The notes: generated from the sequence alone by a model not told the origin. A stretch of DNA of 54,960 nucleotides from Bacillota bacterium (GCA_021324255.1 JAJPJL010000024.1:1-54960); one strand, 5' to 3'. Shown: positions 8,690 through 17,871, numbered from the stretch's first letter. Numbers and translations: made by a program.

Positions 8690-9631
8690 GTGACCTCCGG
8701 ACCCTCCGGCGCCAAGATCTGCGTCGTCGGCTCGTCGAATATCGACCTGACCGCCCGCGTGCCTCGTCTCCCCAGGGTCGGGGAGACGATCGCCGGCGGC
8801 TCCTTTCACCTCGGCTACGGCGGCAAGGGGGCGAACCAGGCCGTCATGGCCGCGCGTCTCGGGGCGCAGGTCGCGCTGGTCAGCCGGGTCGGGCGCGATG
8901 TGTTCGGCGACGGCGCGCGGCGAAACTACACCGAGCACGGCATCGACACGACCCACGTCCTCGACGACGACCGATTCACCGGGGTCGCCTCGATCCTCGT
9001 GGATGACGCGGCGCAAAACACCATCGTCGTCATCCCCGGCGCCAACCAGGGTCTGTCGCCCGCTGACGTGCAGCGGGCCGCGTCCGTCATCGAGCAGGCC
9101 GATGTCCTGGTGTGCCAGCTCGAGGTGCCGGTCGAGACCACGTGCGAGGCGCTCCGCATCGCGACGCGCCGCGGCGTCCGCACGATTCTCAACCCGGCGC
9201 CCGCCGCGCCGATTCCCGACGAGATGCTGCGGCTCGCCGGCTGGTGCGTTCCGAACGAGACGGAGGCCGAGGCGATGACGGGGCAGCGCGTGACCACCCC
9301 CGCGGAGGCGGAGCGTGCGGCGCGATCGCTCCAGAGACGCGGCGCGGAAACCGTCATCGTCACCCTCGGGGCCCGGGGCGCGCTGCTCGTCCACGGGGAG
9401 GCGGGAGAGCTCATCCCCGCGGTACCGGTGTCCGCGGTGGACGCCACCGGCGCCGGTGACGCGTATATCGGCAGCTTGGCCGTGTTTCTGGCCGAAGGCC
9501 ACTCGATGCGTGAGGCGGCCGTCCGCGCCAATGCCGTGGCCGCGTTGTCGGTGACGCGGATCGGGGCGCAGGCCTCGTTTCCCGCGCGCGCGGCCGCCGA
9601 TGCCTTTATGCGCGAGCGCGGGATTCCCTAA
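8690..9631 (+). CDS. rbsK: Ribokinase (PfkB family)
   Basis: A 313-residue PfkB-family kinase. It has the N-terminal GSSNIDLTARVPRLPRVGE, signature 1 GYGGKGANQAVMAARLGA and signature 2 VDATGAGDAYIGSLAVFLAE, with the anion hole and catalytic Asp. NPAPA and NETEAE, typical of ribokinase, are also present. It phosphorylates D-ribose or a related sugar at the 5-OH. Start is GTG 8690 close behind the rhodanese gene. No ribose transporter genes adjoin it, so the in vivo sugar is open. Confidence 0.85.
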   Translation: MTSGPSGAKICVVGSSNIDLTARVPRLPRVGETIAGGSFHLGYGGKGANQAVMAARLGAQVALVSRVGRDVFGDGARRNYTEHGIDTTHVLDDDRFTGVASILVDDAAQNTIVVIPGANQGLSPADVQRAASVIEQADVLVCQLEVPVETTCEALRIATRRGVRTILNPAPAAPIPDEMLRLAGWCVPNETEAEAMTGQRVTTPAEAERAARSLQRRGAETVIVTLGARGALLVHGEAGELIPAVPVSAVDATGAGDAYIGSLAVFLAEGHSMREAAVRANAVAALSVTRIGAQASFPARAAADAFMRERGIP

Positions 9632-9684
9632 CGGGGCTCGTCCGGCCCCGGCGCGCCGCTGAGACCCCGCGCCGCGTCCCGCTC

Positions 9685-9714
9685 TTGACAGTGATCAAAC
9701 ACGTGATTTAATCT
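9685..9714 (+). promoter_or_regulatory. Sigma-70-like promoter with a dyad operator, apparently leaderless
   Basis: TTGACA lies at 9685-9690, with TAATCT at 9709-9714 (18-base spacer; TTAATC one base earlier gives 17). Transcription would start near 9720, at the start codon (TTG 9720 or ATG 9726), giving a leaderless mRNA. The spacer holds ATCA-6-TGAT (9694-9707) around a CACGTG core and two GTGAT repeats 12 bases apart. A repressor bound there would block polymerase; TetR-type control is usual for this transporter class. Confidence 0.55.
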
Positions 9715-9719
9715 TATGT

Positions 9720-11690
9720 TTGGACATGGCGGTGCCGGCGCAAAGCTCCCCCCGAGAGGCGATCCGCGTGAGCGGGCTCTGGAAGCGCTACGGCGCACTC
9801 GAGGCCGTGCGGGGGATCACGTTCGAGGTCCGGGAGGGCGAGATCTTTGGCTTGATCGGGCCGGACGGCGCCGGTAAGACGTCGACGTTCCAAATCCTGG
9901 CGGGCGTGATGCGGGCCACGGGCGGCACGGCGCACATCTTCGGGCGGCCGGCGCGCGAGGCCCGCGCCGAGACAGGCTATCTCACCCAGGCGTTCAGCCT
10001 CTACGCCGACTTGAGCGTGGACGAAAACATCCGCTACATCGGCGACCTGCGGCGGGTCCCTCCGGATGTCGTCGCCGAGCGGGGCCGCCGGTATCTCGCC
10101 ATGTTCGGCATGGATCGGTTCGCAGGACGCCTCGCCGGACGGCTGAGCGGCGGGATGAAGCAAAAGCTGGCGCTCACCTGCGCGCTCGTGCCGGAGCCCC
10201 GGGTACTCCTGCTGGACGAGCCCACGACCGGCGTGGATCCGGTATCGCGACGGGAGTTTTGGGACGCCCTGGCCCACCTCGCGGCCGGCGGGCTCACGAT
10301 CGTCGTCGCGACGCCCTACCTCGACGAGGCCGAGCGATGCCACCGGGTATCGCTCATGCACCTCGGAGAGATCCACGCCACCGGCACGCCGGCCGAGCTG
10401 CGCGCGGGGCTCGGGGCGCAGCGGCTCGAGGTTCGCTGCGCGCGCCTCGGCGAAGCCGAAGCGCTGGCGCTCAGCCTGCGCGGGCGCGGCGGCCCCGTCA
10501 TGGACGTGCAGCGCTTTGGTGACCGCCTCGACGTGCTGACACCGGACGCCGCGGAGGGCGAACGGGCGCTTCGTGACGCGGCCGCCCGGGCGCGCCTGCC
10601 CATCGCGGACATGCGTATGGATACGCCGACGCTCGAGAACGTGTTCGTGACGACGCTGCGGCGGTTGGGCCAGCAGCCGGCCCCGGCGCCGTTTCCGGCG
10701 CGTCACGACCACGGCGCGCTCTCGCGCCAGACCGCCATCGGCGCGACGAACCTGACCAAGCGGTTTGGGCCGTTCACGGCCGTCAACAACGTCCACCTCG
10801 AGATACGCTACGGCGAGGTCTACGGGCTCCTCGGCGCCAACGGGGCCGGCAAGACGACCACGATCAAGATGCTGTGCGGGCTGCTGGAGCCGACGCAGGG
10901 GCACGTCCAGCTCGCCGGCGAGCGCGGGCGCGTCCGATCGGAACGCGTGCGGCAGCGGATCGGGTACATGTCGCAGCGGTTCTCCCTGTACAACGACCTG
11001 ACCGTGGAGGAGAACCTCAACTTCTTCGCGGGCGTCTACGGCGTGCCGCCGGACGAACGCGACGCCAAGCGCCGGTGGGTGCTCGCGTTTTCGGGCCTCG
11101 AGGGCAAGGAGCGGGAGATCACGGGCAGCCTCCCGGGCGGCTGGAAGCAGCGCGTCGCCTTCGGCGCCGCGATCATGCACGAGCCCACGGTGCTCTTCCT
11201 CGACGAGCCCACGTCCGGCGTCGATCCGCTTGCGCGGCGCGCGTTCTGGGCCATGATCAACCGTCTCGCCGACGCCGGAACGGCGATTCTCGTCACGACC
11301 CACTACCTGGAAGAGGCAGAGCAGTGAAACCGCATCGGGCTCATGGTGGCGGGCGAACTGGTGGTGGAAGGATCGCCCGACGGCATCAAGCGCCGGGAGA
11401 TGGCCCACCGCCGTCTTCTCGAGGTGCGCGTCGATCAGCCGCAGCGGGCGGTCGACGCGCTCAGGCGCGACACCGACCCGTGGCGGATCGCGTTGTTCGG
11501 CGACCGCCTCCACGTGATCGCGGACGACGACGGCGATCGCGCCGGGGAGCTCCTGGCCGGCTCGTTGCGCAAACACGGGCTGGAGGTGCTCGAGATTCGC
11601 GACGGCCGGTTTTCACTGGAGGACGTCTTTATCAGCGTCGTCGAGCGCGCGCGGCAGGAGGGGCGCGTGGCGTTGGAGGAAGGCGCCTGA
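9720..11690 (+). pseudogene. Tandem ABC transporter ATPase (YbhF/RbbA-like) interrupted by in-frame TGA
   Basis: One frame of 657 codons encodes two ABC nucleotide-binding domains. NBD1 has Walker A GPDGAGKTS, signature LSGGMKQK and Walker B VLLLDEPTTGVDP. NBD2 has GANGAGKTT, signature SLPGGWKQR and VLFLDEPTSGVDP. Just after the NBD2 H-loop (TTHYLEEAEQ) a TGA stands at 11325-11327, and the same frame resumes NRIGLMVAGELVVEGSP to 11690. Relatives carry EEAEHCNRI here, so TGA replaces a Cys codon. The NBD1 part (9720-11327) could still be made. The usual permease partners are missing. Could be a nonsense mutation or sequencing error. Confidence 0.82.
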
Positions 11691-11891
11691 CCGGCGTCAC
11701 CGGTCGGCGTGGGGCCGCCGGCGCGTGGCTGCCACGGCCCCGGCGGATTGTGACCCCCGGGTTCGACGCGCTGCTCGGCAGCGCGTACGATGACATCCGC
11801 GTCGCACCACGGCGGTGGCGCCGGAGCCTTCGCTTGCGTATAGTGGGCCTGTGGCCGGCCGGCAGCGTTGGAGCCACAGGGGACCGGTGCC

Positions 11892-13325
11892 GTGACGCGC
11901 GGTGGACAGCACGCCGGACCGACGACCGTGATCATCACCTGGGCCGGGGACCCGGCGCATCAACAGACATGCACCGACCGGCTGGCCCGCGCGTTCGAGC
12001 AGACGATGCGCCGCGCGTCCGGACTTCTCTCCGCCCGCGTGCACACGAGCGTGGATGGCGCCCGCATCGTGGTCGACACGCAGTGGGAGCGCCGTGAGGC
12101 GTTCGACGCGTGGCGGGAAGCGCCTGAGGCACAGGCGCTCTTCGAGCAACCGGGCGCGGCGGCCGAGTGGGACACGCGCGTGTACGTGCGCCATTCCACC
12201 CACCGGCCCGTGCGCGCGCTGCACAACGAGATGGTGGACCGTCTCGTGAGCCAGGGCTTTCGCGGCACGCCGAGCATCGAATCGGCTCTGCGTACTGTGC
12301 CCCGCCACCTGTTCGTGCCCGGCGTGCCGCTGGACGTCGCCTACAGTCAGGACGTCATCGTGACGCGGCGCGGGCCGGACGATCTTCCCGTGAGCTCGTC
12401 CAGCATGCCGAGCATCATGGCCCTGATGCTGGAGCAGCTCGACGTGCGGCCGGGCCATCACGTGCTCGAGATCGGCGCCGGCACCGGGTACAATGCCGCG
12501 CTGCTCGCGGTGCTCGCCGGATCGGAAGGCGAGGTCACGACGATCGATCTGGACGACACGATCGTCCGGGACGCCAGGGATCACCTCGACGCCGCCGGGT
12601 ATGCCCGCGTCCGCGTGCTCGCGGGCGACGGCTGGCTCGGCGCGCCGCAGCACGCCCCGTACGACCGAATCGAAGTCACGGTCGGCGTGTCGGATCTGTC
12701 GCCGGCCTGGGTCGCGCAACTGCGGGACGGCGGGAGGCTGGTGGCGCCCCTGTGGCTTGCGCGGGGCTGCGAGCTGTCCGTCGGCTTCCAAAAGGACGGC
12801 GACCGCCTGCGGAGCGTGGCGGTCACGGAGTGCGGGTTCATGCGGCTCCGCGGCCCGCACGCCGGCGCCGAGACGTTCCTGAACGTGCGGGGATGGACGG
12901 TGCGCATGGACGCCCCGGATGCCGCCCGGGCCGCGGCCCTGGAAGCGCTGCTTGCGCTCGAGCCGCGGGTTGAGCCCGCGCCACCCGCCCCGCGCGGGTG
13001 GCACACGCGGCTCTTGCTCGAGGAGCCGCGGGCGCTCTTCCTGGGACGCACGCAGGGGAGCTGGTGGCATGCGGCGCACGGGATCCTGGACACGGCGGTG
13101 CCTCCGAGCCTGGCGTTTGTGACCTCGCGGGTGTGGGATCACCAGCTTTACACGTACGGGGGGACGGCCGCGCGGGACGCCCTGCTCGAGAGGCTGGCCA
13201 CGGCCCGATCGCTCCACGTGCAGGACCTCACGATCGAGGTGCTGCCGCGGACGGCGCCGGCGCCGCCGGACGCGATCGTGCTCGCCCGTCCCCACTACCT
13301 CTATGCGATCCGGGAACGGCCGTAA
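11892..13325 (+). CDS. ABM domain fused to protein-L-isoaspartate O-methyltransferase-like protein
   Basis: About 477 residues from GTG 11892 (AGGGGA upstream); a TTG at 11868 is also possible. The first ~100 residues resemble an antibiotic-biosynthesis-monooxygenase ferredoxin-like fold (VIITWAGDPAHQQ and WERREAFDAWREAPEAQALF). Then comes a PCMT domain: PRHLFVPGVPLDVAYSQD, a serine-rich SSSSMPSIMALMLEQL and SAM motif I VLEIGAGTGYNAALLA. A ~180-residue extension follows that I cannot assign. PCMTs methylate damaged isoaspartyl residues, but extended versions may modify other substrates. A TATAGT at 11839-11844 could be its -10 box. Confidence 0.8.
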   Translation: MTRGGQHAGPTTVIITWAGDPAHQQTCTDRLARAFEQTMRRASGLLSARVHTSVDGARIVVDTQWERREAFDAWREAPEAQALFEQPGAAAEWDTRVYVRHSTHRPVRALHNEMVDRLVSQGFRGTPSIESALRTVPRHLFVPGVPLDVAYSQDVIVTRRGPDDLPVSSSSMPSIMALMLEQLDVRPGHHVLEIGAGTGYNAALLAVLAGSEGEVTTIDLDDTIVRDARDHLDAAGYARVRVLAGDGWLGAPQHAPYDRIEVTVGVSDLSPAWVAQLRDGGRLVAPLWLARGCELSVGFQKDGDRLRSVAVTECGFMRLRGPHAGAETFLNVRGWTVRMDAPDAARAAALEALLALEPRVEPAPPAPRGWHTRLLLEEPRALFLGRTQGSWWHAAHGILDTAVPPSLAFVTSRVWDHQLYTYGGTAARDALLERLATARSLHVQDLTIEVLPRTAPAPPDAIVLARPHYLYAIRERP

Positions 13326-13578
13326 CACCCCTGCGGCCAGGGCGCCGGCGGCGCGGGCCGCCGTGTGTGACCCGCGAGATGCGCTCGGCGAGGGAGGTCG
13401 CCGGCCGCGTCCTGGATGTTCGACTACGGCGCATTGTCGAGAGGGGCCGCCGGAGCGCACCTTCTCCGCCCCCGCGAGCAGCGGACGCGACCGGTCCTCG
13501 AGGCGGTGATCACACGGGAGTAGGCCGCCGGCGCGCGGGCACGCGCCGCGCCCCGGCCGCACGCGGAGGGTAGACGGT

Positions 13579-14715
13579 ATGGCAAAGCACGACGTGATCG
13601 TGCTCGGGCTCGGAGCGATGGGCACGGCGGCCGCCTATCATCTGGCGCGCCGCGGCGCCCGTGTGCTCGGCCTCGAGCAGTTCACCCTGGCGCACGACCG
13701 CGGGTCGTCGCACGGCCGCACCCGCATCATCCGGCAGGCGTACCATGAGGCGCCGGAGTACGTTCCGCTGGTCCTTCGCGCCTACGAGCTGTGGCGGGCC
13801 CTGGAGCGCGACGCCGGCGTCCGCCTGCTCAGGACGACGGGGGCGCTGTACGTGGCGCCGCCGGAATCCGAGTTGATCCAGGGGGTCCTGCTCAGCGCGC
13901 GCACCCACGGGATCCCGTGCGAGACGCTGACCCCCGCGGATCTTGCCCGCCGGTACCCCCTGGTCCGCGCGCCCGAGGGCGCGGTCGCGCTGACCGAGCC
14001 GCATGCCGGGGTCCTCCGCCCGGAGGAGTGTCTCGCCGCCCACGCGCGCCTGGCGGAGCAGCACGGGGCGGAGCTGCACTTCAACGAGTCCGTCGCCGCC
14101 TGGGATGCGGCGGCGGATCGCGTCACCGTGCGCACGTCCGCGGGCGCCTACGAGGCGAGTCGGCTGGTCATCACGGCGGGCCCGTGGACGCCCGCATGGC
14201 TTCGGGGCGTGGCGCTGCCGCTCGTGGTCGAGCGCCAGGTGCTGTACTGGTTCGAGCCCGCGGCGAACCGGGAGCGGCTCGCGGAGATGCCCGTGTACAT
14301 CTGGGAAAACGAGGGGGCGTCCGTCTACGGCTTTCCGTACATCGACGGGCAGGGGGTGAAGTGCGCGTTCCACCACACGTTCGGCGAGATCACCACGCCC
14401 GAGACCATCCGCCGCGAGGTGAGCGAGATGGAGCGCGACCGGATGCGGCGGCACCTGGCGCTCTTCCTGCCCGACGCCGCGGGGGCGTTCCTGCGCGCCG
14501 CGGCGTGTATGTACACGAACACGCCGGACGGCCACTTCGTGATCGATCACCACCCGGCCCACGCGCACGTCGTGCTCGCGTGCGGGTTCTCGGGGCACGG
14601 GTTCAAGTTCGCCAGCGTCGTCGGCGAGATCCTCGCCGACCTCGCGCTCGACGGCGAGACGGCCCGTCCGATCCGGTTCCTGTCGATGCGGCGCTTCGGG
14701 ACGGCGGTATCGTGA
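13579..14715 (+). CDS. FAD-dependent N-methyl amino acid oxidase (monomeric sarcosine oxidase type)
   Basis: A 378-residue DAO-family flavoenzyme. The N-terminal FAD motif is VIVLGLGAMGTAAAYHLARRG, followed by SSHGRTRIIRQAYHE with the active-site His/Arg seen in monomeric sarcosine oxidase. A Lys equivalent to the oxygen-activating one is in GQGVKCAFHH. ACMYTNTPDGHFVIDHHP includes the cysteine that covalently holds FAD in MSOX/MTOX. It oxidizes N-methyl or secondary amino acids to an aldehyde, amino acid and H2O2. The next gene starts 11 bases later, with its SD over this stop, so the two form an operon. Confidence 0.85.
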   Translation: MAKHDVIVLGLGAMGTAAAYHLARRGARVLGLEQFTLAHDRGSSHGRTRIIRQAYHEAPEYVPLVLRAYELWRALERDAGVRLLRTTGALYVAPPESELIQGVLLSARTHGIPCETLTPADLARRYPLVRAPEGAVALTEPHAGVLRPEECLAAHARLAEQHGAELHFNESVAAWDAAADRVTVRTSAGAYEASRLVITAGPWTPAWLRGVALPLVVERQVLYWFEPAANRERLAEMPVYIWENEGASVYGFPYIDGQGVKCAFHHTFGEITTPETIRREVSEMERDRMRRHLALFLPDAAGAFLRAAACMYTNTPDGHFVIDHHPAHAHVVLACGFSGHGFKFASVVGEILADLALDGETARPIRFLSMRRFGTAVS

Positions 14716-14725
14716 GGAGAACCTC

Positions 14726-15787
14726 TTGAGCGGCGGCTCTTTGCGGCCTGACCGGCCCGCCCCGCCGCCCGAGCCCATGGAGCTCGGCGAGCCGGCGCTC
14801 CGGGCCGTCTGGAGCGCGAGACGCCGCATCGTCCCGTACGTCCGCGAGACGCCGCTGGAGCACTCGCCGCCGCTCTCGGACGCCGCCGGTGTCCCGGTGT
14901 GGCTCAAGCTCGAGTCGCTGCAGGCAACCGGCTCGTTCAAGGTGCGCGGCGCCGCGAGCGCGATCACGCGGCTCGCCCCCGATGCCCGCGCGCGGGGCGT
15001 GATCACGTTTTCCACCGGCAATCACGGCCTGGCCGTCGCCGCCGTGGCGCGCCGGATCGGCGTACGCGCGACCGTGTGCGTGGCACAGCACACCGACGCC
15101 GCGAAGACCGAGGCCATCCGTCGGCTGGGCGCGGCGCTCGTCGTGGGTGGCGAGGGACAGGACGAGGCGGAGCTGCGGTGTTATGAGCTGGCGAACGACA
15201 CCGGGGCGGCGGTGATCAAGCCGTTCGACGATCCGTTCGTCATCGCGGGACAGGGAACCATCGCGCTCGAGATCCTCGACCAGCACCCGCAGACCGGCAC
15301 CGTGGTGGTCCCGCTGTCCGGGGGCGGGCTCGCGGGCGGTCTTGCCCTAGCCCTCAAGCTCATCGACCCTCGGATCAGGATCATCGGCGTGTCGATGGAA
15401 GGCGGGGCGGCAATGTACCGGAGCGTGGCGGCGGGCGCGCCCGTCGCCGTCCCCGAAGCCGCCACGCTGGCCGACAGCCTGCAAGGCGGGATTGGGCAAG
15501 ATAATCGCTTCACGTTCGCGATCGTGCGGCGCTACGTGGACGACCTCGTCCTCGTTTCGGAGCGCGCGATCGGGGATGCGATGGCGCTCTTGTTTGCGGC
15601 CCATCGACTGGTCGCGGAGGGAGCAGGGGCGGTCGGAATCGCGGCGCTCCTCGAGGGCAAGATCAGGCCCGGGGACCGCGACCTGGCCGTGGTCGTGAGC
15701 GGACGGAATGTCGATCCCGCGCGGTACCTTCGCGTCGTGGACCTCCACCTGCCGCACGTGCTCGACCGATTGGCGAAGCGGCCGTAG
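14726..15787 (+). CDS. PLP-dependent threonine/serine dehydratase family protein (EutB-like)
   Basis: 353 residues, fold-type II PLP enzyme. The PLP lysine is in LQATGSFKVRGAAS, the substrate loop in STGNHGLAVAAVARR and the phosphate-binding glycines in PLSGGGLAGG. GGIGQDNRFTF resembles the hydroxyectoine-utilization dehydratase EutB as I recall it. It releases ammonia from a hydroxy amino acid to give a 2-keto acid. Start is TTG 14726, seven bases after AGGAG. No regulatory ACT domain is present, indicating a catabolic form. Co-expression with the upstream N-methyl amino acid oxidase suggests breakdown of a modified amino acid or compatible solute. Confidence 0.8.
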   Translation: MSGGSLRPDRPAPPPEPMELGEPALRAVWSARRRIVPYVRETPLEHSPPLSDAAGVPVWLKLESLQATGSFKVRGAASAITRLAPDARARGVITFSTGNHGLAVAAVARRIGVRATVCVAQHTDAAKTEAIRRLGAALVVGGEGQDEAELRCYELANDTGAAVIKPFDDPFVIAGQGTIALEILDQHPQTGTVVVPLSGGGLAGGLALALKLIDPRIRIIGVSMEGGAAMYRSVAAGAPVAVPEAATLADSLQGGIGQDNRFTFAIVRRYVDDLVLVSERAIGDAMALLFAAHRLVAEGAGAVGIAALLEGKIRPGDRDLAVVVSGRNVDPARYLRVVDLHLPHVLDRLAKRP

Positions 15788-15909
15788 CGCCGCCCGGCCC
15801 CGGCGCGCCGATCAAGTCACACCGCACCGGCCCGTGAGCGCAGGGCCGTGATCACGGCGCTGTCGCGCGGCTTCGCATGATCCCGGCCCTGCTCGTTCGG
15901 GATGGTCGA

Positions 15910-16467
15910 TTATCGCCAGTATCCGCCGACCCAGATCCAGCCGCCGCCCCTGGCCACCCAGCGGCCGGGGACCCAGGCAGCGCGGGGCCATGGACGCCGC
16001 ACCCAATAGCCCGGCACCCAGACCCAGCGCGCGCCCGCCCAGCGCCAGTACCCGGCGATCCACACCGCGCCGGCAAACGGGGGCGGACCGATGACCTCAA
16101 CCTGCGGCGGCGGAGGCGACACGGTGATGACGGCGTAGCCTGGTCCTCCACCCGTCCAGTATCCGCCCACCCATACCCAACCATACGCCCCACGCACCCA
16201 CCGGCCGGGCACCCAGCGGGCGCCGGCGTAGGGCGGGTACTCCCAACGCCCGGGGATCCACACCCATCGCCCGGCCCATTGCCAGTGGCCGGCCACCCAG
16301 ACGTAGGCCGGCCCGGGCACGACCGGGACAGCCTCATACTGCAGAGGCGGCGGGGGGCCCGGCGCTGTCCAGGGGCTGTTCTCATCCGCGCGCGCCGTCC
16401 CGTAGCCGGCGCCCACGGTCGCCGCGACCGCGCACAGCACGGCGAATGCAACGAGCGTCCTTGTCAT
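15910..16467 (-). CDS. Secreted WXXGXW-repeat protein
   Basis: 185 residues. The N-terminal signal peptide (RTLVAFAVLCAVAATVGAGYG, then ARADE) is followed by a Pro/Trp/Gly-rich mature protein. It has eight copies of W-x-x-G-x-W, such as WVAGHW, WIPGRW, WVPGRW and WVGGYW, at a spacing of about 15-20 residues. The family (PF12779-type YXWXXGHW repeats) is periplasmic or surface exposed and has no firm function. A proline-rich linker (SPPPPQVEVIGPPP) splits the repeats into two blocks of four. It stands alone, convergent with the dehydratase gene. Confidence 0.85.
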   Translation of the reverse strand: MTRTLVAFAVLCAVAATVGAGYGTARADENSPWTAPGPPPPLQYEAVPVVPGPAYVWVAGHWQWAGRWVWIPGRWEYPPYAGARWVPGRWVRGAYGWVWVGGYWTGGGPGYAVITVSPPPPQVEVIGPPPFAGAVWIAGYWRWAGARWVWVPGYWVRRPWPRAAWVPGRWVARGGGWIWVGGYWR

Positions 16468-16632
16468 CGTTCACCTCCGAACCAGAAGCGTCGCACGTTC
16501 TGGGCCGATGCCATCGCCGTTTGCCTGAAGCGATTAGAATGAGCGATGCCGGCGCCTCAGGAGTTCCCGGGATGGCCGGCATCCGCGGCGGGGACCGTCT
16601 GAGCTCCCGCCGCGTACGCCTGCGCTTGGGCC

Positions 16633-17865
16633 CTAGAGGGACAACCGCGTCGCCTCGGTCGTCTCGGCGACCACACGGCCGTGGCTGATCACATAGCGCG
16701 GCGGCGCGTGATTCCGAAGCGCCTCGTGGGCCGTCTCGGCGCGCAGCACGACCAGGTGCGCCGCCCGTCCGACCGCTACGCCGTAGTCGGGGAGGCGGAG
16801 GACACGGGCGCCGTGCGTCGTGATCATGTCATACAGCGTATCCATCTGGGCAAAGGATGGCGGCCCCGCGATGTGCGACGCCAGAAACGCGACCTCCAGC
16901 ATGTTGTGGCGCCCGTACGGATAATAGGCATCCGCGATATCGTCCTGCCCCAGCGCGACCGGGATATCCGCCGCCAGCAGGTCGGCGAATCGGAGGTGCA
17001 GCGAGCCGGTGTGCGGGTCCATGACAAAGGCCATGCCGGCCCGCCGGCAGAGTGCCACGAGCTCGCGGAAGTAGGGTTCCGGATACACGCGCATCGCCCG
17101 CGCGTGGCAGGCCGTGACCCGGCCGCCCCACCCCTCGCGGAGCGCGGTCCTCGCCAGCAGCTCGGTCGTGCGCAGCCGCGGATCGCCGGCGTCGTCGACC
17201 AGGAACGCAACGTCGCGGTCGAACTCCTTGGCCAGCCGGACCATCTGGTCGGTGTGCGCCCTCGCGTCTGCCTCCGTGCGCTCGATCCATGGAATGCCGC
17301 CGACGACGTCGGCGCCCATGGCGATTGCGTCCCGCACGTACGTGCCGGCCCCCGGATCCCGCAGCACGCCGTCCTGCGGGAACGCGACGACCCGGACGTC
17401 CACGACACCCCGCAGCTCCTCGCGCACGCGCAGCACGGCGCGGATCGCTTCGAGACGTGCACGCGTGTCGGTATCCACAAATGCCTGCACGTGCGTGACG
17501 CCGTGCCCGAGGCCCTCCAAGAGGGCCCGCCGCGCGTTGGCGTAGATCCATCCCTCGGCGTACCGGTCTTTGATCGCCGAGGCCAGCTCGATCGCGGCGC
17601 CGGCTTGTTCCATGGCGCCGGTCGCGTACCGCCGGACCGCCTCATCGCCGATCATCGGCAGCGTGTAGACCTTGCACAGATGCAGGTGCGCGTCGACGAA
17701 GGACGGGGTGAGGAGGCCTCCCTCGCCGTCCAGCTCCCGCCGGCCGCGCAGGCGGTCCGCCGTCATCGCCGCGATGCGCCCACCGCGGACGGCGACGTTG
17801 ACCCGATCGTCCGGCCGCCCCCGGAGCCGTACGTCGGCGACGACGAGATCGTACAGATCGGTCAC
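16633..17865 (-). CDS. Cytosine-deaminase-like amidohydrolase with degenerate metal site
   Basis: 410 residues of the COG0402 amidohydrolase family. It has the early metal motif DAHLHLCK, then GGIPWIERTEADARAHTDQM, which matches the CodA segment before the third metal ligand. CodA has HCDE next; this protein reads FLVDDAGDP, losing the His ligand and replacing the proton-shuttling Glu by Asp. Later ACHARAM and GQDDIADAYY keep the His and Asp. It may have another substrate or metal geometry, or be inactive. The start lies 6 bases behind the small copper chaperone, so it reads as the last gene of the copper operon. Confidence 0.8.
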   Translation of the reverse strand: MTDLYDLVVADVRLRGRPDDRVNVAVRGGRIAAMTADRLRGRRELDGEGGLLTPSFVDAHLHLCKVYTLPMIGDEAVRRYATGAMEQAGAAIELASAIKDRYAEGWIYANARRALLEGLGHGVTHVQAFVDTDTRARLEAIRAVLRVREELRGVVDVRVVAFPQDGVLRDPGAGTYVRDAIAMGADVVGGIPWIERTEADARAHTDQMVRLAKEFDRDVAFLVDDAGDPRLRTTELLARTALREGWGGRVTACHARAMRVYPEPYFRELVALCRRAGMAFVMDPHTGSLHLRFADLLAADIPVALGQDDIADAYYPYGRHNMLEVAFLASHIAGPPSFAQMDTLYDMITTHGARVLRLPDYGVAVGRAAHLVVLRAETAHEALRNHAPPRYVISHGRVVAETTEATRLSL

Positions 17866-17871
17866 GGTCGG

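Noticed and set aside
11325-11327. Selenocysteine at the TGA of the ABC ATPase
   Set aside because: No selA/selB/selD set is seen next to it, the SelA-like gene at 51772 sits in a catabolic operon, and the Cys position is structural rather than redox-active. Mutation or error is simpler.
11697-13625. A 642-codon minus-strand frame opposite the PCMT gene
   Set aside because: Composition is that of antisense of a coding gene; the PCMT frame has clear SAM motifs.
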